DNA from: Poa pratensis
Taxonomy: Eukaryota; Streptophyta; Magnoliopsida; Poales; Poaceae
Direction: 5' to 3'
Assembly: GCA_947311845.1 (NCBI GenBank)
Contig: CAMZMU010000089.1
Location: 19,163,338-19,227,337, forward strand
Length of the DNA stretch: 64,000 bases
Both the position numbers and the translations under genes were made by a program. The notes beneath the pieces are model-generated. The model was given only the letters and a program-made list of their open reading frames with translations. It was not told where the DNA came from and did no database searches. Shown here one piece after another: positions 56,854 through 64,000 of the stretch (positions within the stretch are counted from its first letter, which is position 1; each line of letters starts with the position of its first letter).

Positions 56854-57024
56854 ATGGAGGAATTCAATAATTGCTTAGGGTTTACGAAGGACATGTTGCT
56901 GCCCCCGCCGGAGGCCAAGGTGTCGAATCACGCCAAGGAGATGATACAGGAGTACTCCAAAGAGTTCATCGGCTTCGCCACTGACGAGGCCTTGGATCGG
57001 CCCTTTAATAATAATAATTTGTAA
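56854..57024 (+). pseudogene. NF-YB-like histone-fold fragment in a Mutator-like element
   Basis: A 56-codon frame: MEEFNNCLGFTKDM, LLPPPEAKVSNHAKEM, IQEYSKEFIGFATDEA, then a short unrelated tail and TAA. It resembles the central part of NF-YB (HAP3), the CCAAT-box subunit, whose typical string is LP..AKISDDAKE..QECVSEFISFVTGEA. Only the middle of the histone fold is present; the DNA-contacting N-terminal part and the NF-YC-binding C-terminal part are absent. It is flanked by non-coding DNA inside a Mutator-like element, so capture is the likely origin. Functional expression is doubtful. Confidence 0.65.
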
Positions 57025-57306
57025 AAAAATATTATAGTTTATTGTTTCTGCATGTGTTTCACCAAAACATTATCATATAATAAATATTTAGGCAATCCAC
57101 TGATCTGCACAATTTATTTGCTTGAAATAGGTTAGCACATGCATCTATACATGTTTTCGGTAGTCATCAATTATATTCAAGAGAATCTTCATAACGGGTC
57201 ATTTGTAGAAGTTGCATTAAAAAAACATAAGGCAGCTAGCAAGTTGCTAGGCAGCCAGCCGGGCTGCTCCACCACACAAACTCATACTACCAACTAGCAG
57301 GCATAA

Positions 57307-58583
57307 GGGCACCTCCAACGGCCCAGCGCATGCGGACAGGCTTTCCGGACCGATTCTGTCCGCTTTGGGCGGACAGCGGATAGATTCTGGGCCTTTGTCC
57401 GCTTTGCGGTGGAAGTGCACCCAACGGCCGGCCGCATTTCATAAAAAAAAAAAACAGTTTCACAGAAATTTTATTCATTTCACAACAAAGTTTGGATAGA
57501 AAATAAACACACTGACATATTGTTCATTTATTACAACAAAGTTCGATTTGAACGAAAAACAAACAGGTAGCACTACTGGTTTCCCAGATGAGTCCACATG
57601 TGCTCTATCAGATCATTCTGTAGACGTTCATGTTGTGGCTTGTCACGCATATCTGCATACACGTCTGAATACTGGTCGTCTGTCGCCGGTCCAGGTGTAG
57701 GCGCAACCAACTCACCCTCAAATTCCCAGCCTTGATCAAATAGCCTAGCATCATCCCGTTCATTCTCGACAATCATGTTGTGCATGATCACGCAAGCAGT
57801 CATCACCTCCCACATGACCTCCTTGCTCCACGCAAACAGAACTTGTACATGGCCTCTAGGCAAGTTGACTCACTCATGCGCAAATATTCATCTACCAGAT
57901 CACCGGCTACTCCATATGCAACCATGCGTATAGCTCCCGTGCACTTCTGATAAGATGAGAAACCGTACGTACCAGTAGCATCGGGTCTGGCGACGAAGTA
58001 GTCATCGTATGCCCTCACCCCTTCAAGTATACGCATGAACAGAGACCGTGACATCCGAAAACGGCGACGAAACTTGTGATCGGGATATGTTGGCTTCACG
58101 GGATGGAAATAGTCCTTCCAAAGTTGGTAGTGACCTTGTTCCCGGTCACGATCCAACGCCGGAGCCCTACCAACAACCGAACGTCCGCCTCCGGTCCAAC
58201 GGCCGAACGTCCCTAGAAGCGGCGGTGGCGGTGGCGGTGGCGGTGGCAGACGACGGCCCCGGGGCGCAAGGCGGGACTTTCTCGCGGCGGTCGAGGGCGG
58301 AGAGATAGGGGACGGCGGCGGCCGATGCGATCCTGGCGGCGGCCGAAGCAGGGGGAAGAATGGGTTTGTTTGGCTAGCCACTGGGCCAGCTGCGGACAAG
58401 GGAGGACAAGAGGCTGTCCGTTTTTGCCCCCAAATCTGGACCAAACTTGGGCCAGGTTTGGGCAAAAAATATGTCCGCCCCGGACAATTGTCCACATGCG
58501 GGCTGCCGTTGGAGGCCTGCTTTGTCTGTTCGGACAGTTTTGGACAACGATTGTCCATATGCGGGGCACCGTTGGAGGTGCCC
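57307..58583 (-). mobile_element. PIF/Harbinger element nested in the Mutator-like element
   Basis: 1277 bp with inverted termini GGGCACCTCCAACGG (CCGTTGGAGGTGCCC on the right), flanked by TAA on the left and TAT on the right (one mismatch to a 3-bp duplication). It carries transposase remnants on the minus strand. Confidence 0.8.
57573..58558 (-). pseudogene. PIF/Harbinger (Plant_tran-type) transposase, internally deleted
   Basis: The N-terminal part (about 58150-57850) has DYFHPVKPTYPDHKFRRRF, MSRSLFMRILEGV, GFSSYQKCTGAIRMVAYG and VDEYLRMSEST. The frame then jumps to the C-terminal part (57863-57573) with MTACVIMHNMIVENERD. The catalytic DDE core between them is missing, so it is inactive. 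The family is the plant DDE_Tnp_4/Plant_tran transposases. Confidence 0.82.
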
Positions 58584-58941
58584 TATGCAGCGACGTAGTC
58601 ACACGCGCGCGTAGCTAGCCCAGCGCCCTGCTTTTTTCCTCGCGCTTAGCGCTACCGCCAGGATTTTAGGCGGTAAGCTGCCACGTCAGTTTCATTCGGT
58701 GACCATGGCCAGAATGTCTACCGCGAGCAACACAGGCGGTACTACAGCTGATCTTACCGCTAGCATGTTGAGCGGTAGCAAAATAGGTTAGATTGGGCTA
58801 AAAAAATAAACTAGGTTCATTTTTGGCTGAAGTTTTGCCTCAAGGTCAGTTCGGTCGAATTAGCCCGAAACTTGCATGTTCATGTTTACAAAACAATATT
58901 AAATAGTTTTCACACCTTACCATAGGGGTGGGGGGCATGTG

Positions 58942-58964
58942 CCCCCCCCCCCCCCCCCCCCCCC
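58942..58964. repeat. Poly-C tract, 23 bp
   Basis: A homopolymer following ggggggcatgtg in unit N2. The N1 counterpart (about 49555) has only a short G-run and no expansion. Sequencing length may be unreliable. Confidence 0.85.
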
Positions 58965-59049
58965 ACCCCATCCACACACCCATGATTCTAATTAAATAAT
59001 GATAGATATACCTAAATTTTGGGCCATCCTTCACCACTGTCAGTGGAGG

Positions 59050-59245
59050 CAATAAAGGCCAGAGAAGCTACGACGAGATGGAGCGGCATCCGGGTTGGTC
59101 GATGGGCAGCTCATGGCCGTCGGACAGGCTGAACTCCAGGCGGCAGTTGAGGTACATCCAGATATGCAGAAGCCCATCTTCCAGCTCGTGCACGTCTTGC
59201 CAGATAGCTCGACCGTCATCACCCCTGCCATCAGTCCTTGCTCAA
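59050..59245 (-). pseudogene. LEA_2/NHL-type gene fragment (N2)
   Basis: Closely resembles 49620-49800 and the C-terminal half of the following gene (agcggca, gctgaactccaggcggcag, cccatcttccagctcgtgc). It has lost its frame. It lies about 150 bp from the next, larger copy, so a local tandem duplication is likely. Confidence 0.6.
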
Positions 59246-59399
59246 ATGTATTAACACAATAGCAGTTCAATCTCTATAAACAGAGATGAAAATCAACAGA
59301 GATGAAGAAAGCAGCTTCTTTCTACAAAAAACCCAGAGAATTCGACCAGTGACACTATTTACATAAGCACTACAGAGCAGAGCAGAGCAGAGCAAAGCA

Positions 59400-60058
59400 G
59401 AGGATTTATGGCGACATGGAGCGGCAGCTCCGCTGGTCGATGGTCCGCGCGATGCCGTCAGAGAGGTTGAAGTCCAGGTGGTAGTCGTCGCGCCCAAAAC
59501 CGCAGCATGGGGAAGATGCCCATCTTCTAGCTGGTGCGCGCCTTGCCGGAGAGCTGGAGCGGCAGCACCCCATCCATGAGAGCCAAAGGCATCACCCGCT
59601 TCCCGGTTGCGTCCAGGAGTAAACCAGCCAATCCCACCTTGTACGGAAGCTGGAAGGAGCTCTTTGGCGCGACCGTGAACGTCCAGGACCTCAGCAGCGC
59701 CAGGTCGGCATCGTGGAACCCGACGGCGATGTTGACGAGGGAGAAAAAACTGGAGTCGCCGCCCTTGACGTTGTTGTTCCTTGCGAGGACATCGATACTC
59801 ACATATTATGTCGCGGACGACGTCGTCCTTCGGTGTGTAGACGAGCTGCTCAAGGCGCGCGTCGGTGACCTCCATGTAGGTGTTTTGTGGCTGATAAACG
59901 ATCCAAATGAAGACCCACGCCGTGCTCCCCACGATGACGCCGGTGGCCAGCAGCGTGGCCAGGATGATCGCAATCCACGCCAACTTGGAGCTCTTCGCCT
60001 GGTCAATTAGGAGGTACCTTCCAGTCATCCTGAGGTGGCGATGAGGCGGCCCCTGCAC
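59400..60058 (-). pseudogene. LEA_2 / NDR1-HIN1-like (NHL) membrane protein, frameshifted
   Basis: The N-terminal part from 60058 (or the second Met at 60028) has a single membrane span (LAWIAIILATLLATGVIVG) followed by QNTYMEVTDARLEQLVYTPKDD. After VVRDII the frame shifts near 59800. The following frame (59802-59527) gives SIDVLARNNNVKGG, VNIAVGFHDADLALLRSW, FTVAPKSSFQLPY and PLQLSGKARTS, typical of the LEA_2 beta-sandwich. It then stops early at 59527, with further recognisable codons in other frames to 59400. Family members are plasma-membrane proteins linked to defence signalling and stress. Two or more lesions make this a pseudogene. Confidence 0.75.
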
Positions 60059-60684
60059 CTATTCCTCATCCATCCTGCGGGCGAAGCTATAACTTATATA
60101 TATATACCTACTTCAATCATATTTCTCAAAATAGTGTGAATTTGTGTATGGTGTCTTACTCATACATATTAATAAAAATTCAATTATGCCACAAGAATAA
60201 GTGGAACCTTTCTAAATTTAAAATGAGGAAATATCGGGACCGGAAGCATGCATAGATTCACAACCATGTAATCACTTTAGAGCAACAAAGAATATTATGA
60301 ACCATGATGGTTACTAATGCAAATTTTGATATAAAATGTGTATCATGGTGTCGTATTCGTTCTCATGTGTTTTCATCAATGGCACGCTACTGTGTGAGGC
60401 GGATGCATGTAGTGTGTGTAGCCGGAGACAAAAGTGATGTACGAGGAGGGGGGCATATGCCCCCTAGCTCCGGCACTTCCTGGCCCTTGGCATACACCCT
60501 GGTTCTGGTACTATTTGGTGGTGTTTGCAGCCAACTGATCCGGTCTATCGAGACGGAGAACTTGCTACTCTCCTGCGAACTCATTAGGCTTTATTAATTT
60601 AAAGATAGGCATAATGATGACTATTATCTAAAAACAAATTGTGTCGAATATCTATATCTATATCTATATCTATACCTAATAATA
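60059..60684. other. Intergenic with simple repeat
   Basis: No gene. A (TATATC)n microsatellite is at 60648-60675. The palindromic ggggggcatatgccccc at 60451-60467 recalls the similar word near the poly-C tract at 58930. Confidence 0.55.
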
Positions 60685-62716
60685 CTAGCAAAATGCCCGT
60701 GCGTTGCTACGGGCTGATGAGAAATTGATTCATACATCTATAGAAGTGTAAGATAAAAAGCGGCTATACAGATCGGTAAAGAGAAATCAACAATGCAAGT
60801 ATGACCTAGTATCATGGTATGCAAATTTAAGTGGCAACCAAATTCAAAATCATGGTCGGAGTGAAAATACTACCAAATTGCAGTTCAGTATTCAGGATTC
60901 ATGATCCGCTATATGCATGTTAAATGGTCAATCTGCATGAGACCCTGAATTGAGTATATCTGATAGTAACATACAAGAAGAGGCTGGTTAGAGATGAAAA
61001 TTGTTTAGTGGAACAATGCACAAAAGACCATCAGGTCAGGACACAATTGCTGAGACATGTTTCTATAATTCTATTTCATCCTAGATTCCCCTCTCTGAAA
61101 ACCACGAATAATACACACATACGTGTGGTTGAAGGGGCCATATCAGAGTAGCCAAAAACACTCGGGAAATCAAGGCACGACCAATGGCAGTTCGTCCTCA
61201 CGAAGAAACGTGAGGAGATGAGATATCTCCGACTTTGATGGAAATTCAAGGTAGATGGGTAGGTAGGCAGATAGATGATAGATATCTGATCACAATCTCC
61301 ACATCTGGCCTTGGCATCTTGTCACATTTTCCTTATGAACTCGGACCAAACCAGCCAGCCAATTCGGTCTGAAACATGCCTCCCGTTTTACTTTGATGGT
61401 AGTAATAAGATGCCAAATGAGACGCTGGTCTCTCCTAGTGTTGTTGCCATCAGCATAGGAGTATTTGATCACTAAGTTCATGTCGTGTACAAGATAGCTG
61501 CGGCTGCAAAGTTGCAGAATTTACATACTTTTTTTCTTATGGTCTCCTTGTCTGACGTAAAAGTTTCTAGTTTTTTAACTGTCAAAAACGTAATACTGAC
61601 GAAACATTCTCAGTCTGCTTCTTGAAGATACCCAGATGCAGCCTTCGGAGGATGGCCGGAAATTGAAGAAGGGAAGGACTGAGCCACAGTCGTTGGGTAC
61701 CAGGACGGCCGGCAGAGGTATGGAGGCTGGCCATCGCCACAAACCAGACGCGGCCGCATGCGGCGCGCTTCGAGGTCGTCGTCGAATCGAGACATCAGAT
61801 CGAAAGAACCAGGAGCTGAGATCAGAGAAGTTGAAAGGAGCGCCACAACTGGTGAGGACGGAGGAGATGCGGCGACTTGCTCTGGCCGGAGGTCGAAGGG
61901 GAGGGGCCGAGTTGATATGAACTCCAAGGCGAGCTTGAGCTGGTTGGGGGCGGAGCAGAGTAGGTACAGGCGTAGCACAGCCGTTGGGACGGCCACCTGG
62001 GCAAGACGGGGCTGAGGTATTCGGGGCATGTTTGGCTATGGGAAAGTAAAGATTTGGAAGCGACCTTGGACGCCTCGTCCAGCGCTGATGAGAAATCGAA
62101 GAGGAGGTCGAAGGAGAGGAGCGCGTCGGGGATATGCTGCTTGGGCGACGCCACTACGGACCTGCGGCCGCGGGTGGTGACCGGAGGCGGAGACGGGACC
62201 TCCTCGGCTACGAGGGTGCACAGAGGAGCCCGACGGTTAACCGAGGGCGGCGGCAGCGCACGGGTCCTGCTCCCGCGCGGCGGCGCAAATACATCCCACC
62301 GCAACCCAGATCCTGCTCCAGGCTTTCCTTCTCCGTCGGCCGCTGTACTGCACACCGGCAAGCACCGGCGTCAGAGCAGCTGCCCCGCCGGTTCTCCTTC
62401 CTGGTTCCTGAAGAACATCTCCAGCATCCGCATCACATAGCTTCCTCCGGGGTGAATCTGGTCGACGGCCTCGTTTACCTCGGCGACGGCTCAGGGCGCA
62501 GCGCGGAGATCTCGTCGCGACTCGCGCGTGGCTCTGCCCCCTCGGCTTTGAGAGCTCAGGGATTCACGATTAGCTTTTTTCTTCTTCACGGGAATACCGA
62601 AGCGGTAAGTCACACTTAGCGGTGGCAAAGGGCTTAATTATTTCTTAGATGAGGGGTAAAACTGGAAAGTGAAAAATGTACCAACTATCACCTCTAGCTA
62701 TATTATATAGTAGAGA
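60685..62716 (-). mobile_element. Non-autonomous Helitron
   Basis: On the minus strand the 3' end is hairpin GCCCGTAGCAACGCACGGGC, then ATTTTG, then CTAG (60688-60685), followed by T. The 5' end is TCTCTACTATATAATATAGC, starting at 62716. The base before it is T instead of the expected A, so that boundary is slightly uncertain. The interior 61620-62620 is GC-rich with overlapping open frames on both strands, suggesting captured genic DNA I cannot identify. No Rep/helicase is seen. Confidence 0.75.
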
Positions 62717-64000
62717 AAATCGCTAAGCCTTCCGCGTTTTGGTTTGATAGGTCATCGAAATTACCCCTGAAATTGGAAACAATTAGCCACCATGCCACGG
62801 GTAAGTAAACCCACGGTTATGGGCGTTGCCCGTGTTCTTTCGCCCGTTTTACGAAACGCTCGCCACGACATGGCAGCAAAACACCATGGTATGAGCAGCT
62901 CGGAAGCTCCCCGGTCAGGACGGTGACCTTAGCCTCCTCCTTTCGGTCCAACGTTATCCCCCTACACGCGCATCGCTGCCATGCCGCCGTGGGTCCGGTC
63001 ACGGCCAAGGCTTGGAGCTGGCGCATGGAAGGCAAAAGGAGAGGCGGCACACGGTCACAGTGACTACACAAAACGGGGTCGCCATTGTTCTTTGTGGGAG
63101 CGAAGCGGGCCAGCTGCATGCAGGGTTCCTTGGGTTGATCGGAATGATTTGTTTGCCCAGCAAACCTGTCCAGCTCCATCCATGGAGCTCGCAGAGGCCG
63201 CCAGGACGAGGCCTCCTTCGCCATGCGCGTGCTCTGCCAACTCGCCTGCGGCGACGAGGCATCGGAATCCAACACCCGTCGTCTCCCCGCTTTCCATCCA
63301 CGCCACTCTTACGTTGATCGGCACGAGTGCCAAGGGCCCCACGCTCAACAAAATCAGCGCCTTCCTCGGCCCCGCCGGTGGTGGCGCCTACGCGACCAAG
63401 ACGTCGCACAGAGCGCCGCGACGACAAAGAGCCCAAGGTGAAGTTACATGCACACCGGCAGCCATGTCTGCGCGCCGCTCATGACGAGTAGCAAGCGAAG
63501 CAAGCTGGGATCCCACCCGGCGCTACTCGAGAACTTAGACGACTCTTATGACCCAGGTCAGGCCAGGGTGCGTTGTCACAAATTAGTACTATTTGTCAGT
63601 GAGAATCATATACTTCTTGTGTTCGGTTCCTTGGATTTTTCATGAAGACTGCTGTATGAAAACTGCTAGCAGAAGGTGACTAAAATAAATGTGGATCGTT
63701 TTTAGTTGTACCTGCAGGTATTCGTCCAGTAGATCGAAGGATGCATACAATCGCAACAGCTATTTTCTCAATGGGGTTATGGTTCATTGAGAATTTGCAT
63801 GGGAATGGTTCGGTTGAGGAATTTCAAATAAAAAGGGAGAGCTGAAGCTACCGTACCAACAAGGCAACAATTGCCTAATAATTCATCATATCCTGCAAGT
63901 CGAATGCAAAGGAGCCGCTGCGCGTTTTCCTACATTCCCAAAATAAAGATAGCTATGCATACATGCAACTAGGTTGTTGATGTTATTATTATATTTATTT
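62717..64000. other. Unassigned right end
   Basis: 62800-63480 is GC-rich with long overlapping frames on both strands (63275-62817 -, 62981-63484 +), none with a recognised domain. The frame pattern could be a gene fragment or base-composition effect. 63560-64000 is AT-rich with no gene. Confidence 0.35.

Larger units (their letters stand above)
55717..58865. mobile_element. Mutator-like element carrying gene fragments
   Basis: 3149 bp with long terminal inverted repeats (at least 130 bp, about 85-90% by eye; GGCCAAATCGACAGAACTGA against GGCTAATTCGACCGAACTGA). It has a perfect 9-bp duplication CGAAACTTG (55708-55716 and 58866-58874). The N1 empty site is at about 49495-49510 (ggacaactgtaacttgcatg). 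It contains an NF-YB-like fragment (56854-57024) and a nested PIF element (57307-58583). No MURA transposase is seen, so it fits a Pack-MULE. Confidence 0.88.

Noticed and set aside
58942..58964. Poly-C run as a functional G-quadruplex element
   Set aside because: A plain homopolymer absent from the paralogous unit N1; slippage or assembly error is simpler.

Overview
This window is repeat-rich nuclear DNA of a grass, almost certainly a Triticeae genome (wheat, Aegilops or barley type). The evidence is a spliced flavonoid 3'-hydroxylase P450 with rice-like protein motifs, Angela/BARE-like Ty1-copia LTRs, many Stowaway and Tourist MITEs, CACTA, Mutator, Helitron, LINE and SINE insertions, and grass-type F-box and GT61 genes. 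There are no operons and no prokaryotic features. The only convincingly intact gene is the F3'H gene at 15770-17743 (+). A GT61 glycosyltransferase gene at 40901-42336 (-) is complete except for one frameshift.

Layout. (1) 1-2124 is copy A of a tandemly duplicated F3'H block: the last ~86 codons of the P450, broken by a 1-bp deletion in the haem loop, plus 3' flank. (2) 2910-~12440 is a CACTA end and coding remnant that was split by a complete Ty1-copia element (3448-11734, minus strand, TSD caggt) and abuts a degenerate minisatellite. (3) 13503-15770 holds a LINE-derived insertion and the F3'H upstream region, which carries two MITEs. (4) 15770-31925 is copy B: the intact F3'H gene with a Tourist MITE in its only intron. 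Its 3' flank is interrupted by a LINE, a 7.6-kb Helitron (19884-27500, containing one solo LTR inside another and a large MITE), a second LINE and a SINE. (5) 31926-39200 is copy C: promoter flank and 3' flank survive, but the P450 coding sequence is replaced by an inverted, broken F-box gene. (6) 40901-42336 is the GT61 gene.

(7) 44557-47075 (-) is an eIF4A-like, DEAD-box-derived gene with eIF4A-type intron positions. Its reading frame was open until a PIF/Harbinger element landed in it, but its helicase motifs are degraded. (8) 47440-60058 is a second tandem duplication (units N1 and N2) with LEA_2/NHL gene remnants. N2 received a CACTA element (50409-54828, TSD GCA, 353-bp tandem array) and a Mutator-like element (55717-58865, TSD CGAAACTTG). 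The Mutator-like element holds an NF-YB-like fragment and a nested PIF transposase remnant. (9) 60685-62716 is a minus-strand Helitron, and the rest to 64000 is unassigned.

Because two multi-kb blocks are duplicated, many insertions have a paralogous empty site in the same window. Boundaries and target-site duplications can therefore be read directly and insertions ordered in time. I see no evidence for a new defence or metabolic system. The most informative items are the F3'H cluster with its gene replacement, the eIF4A-derived reading frame, the NF-YB-carrying Mutator-like element, and retroposition events as short as 11 and 24 bp.
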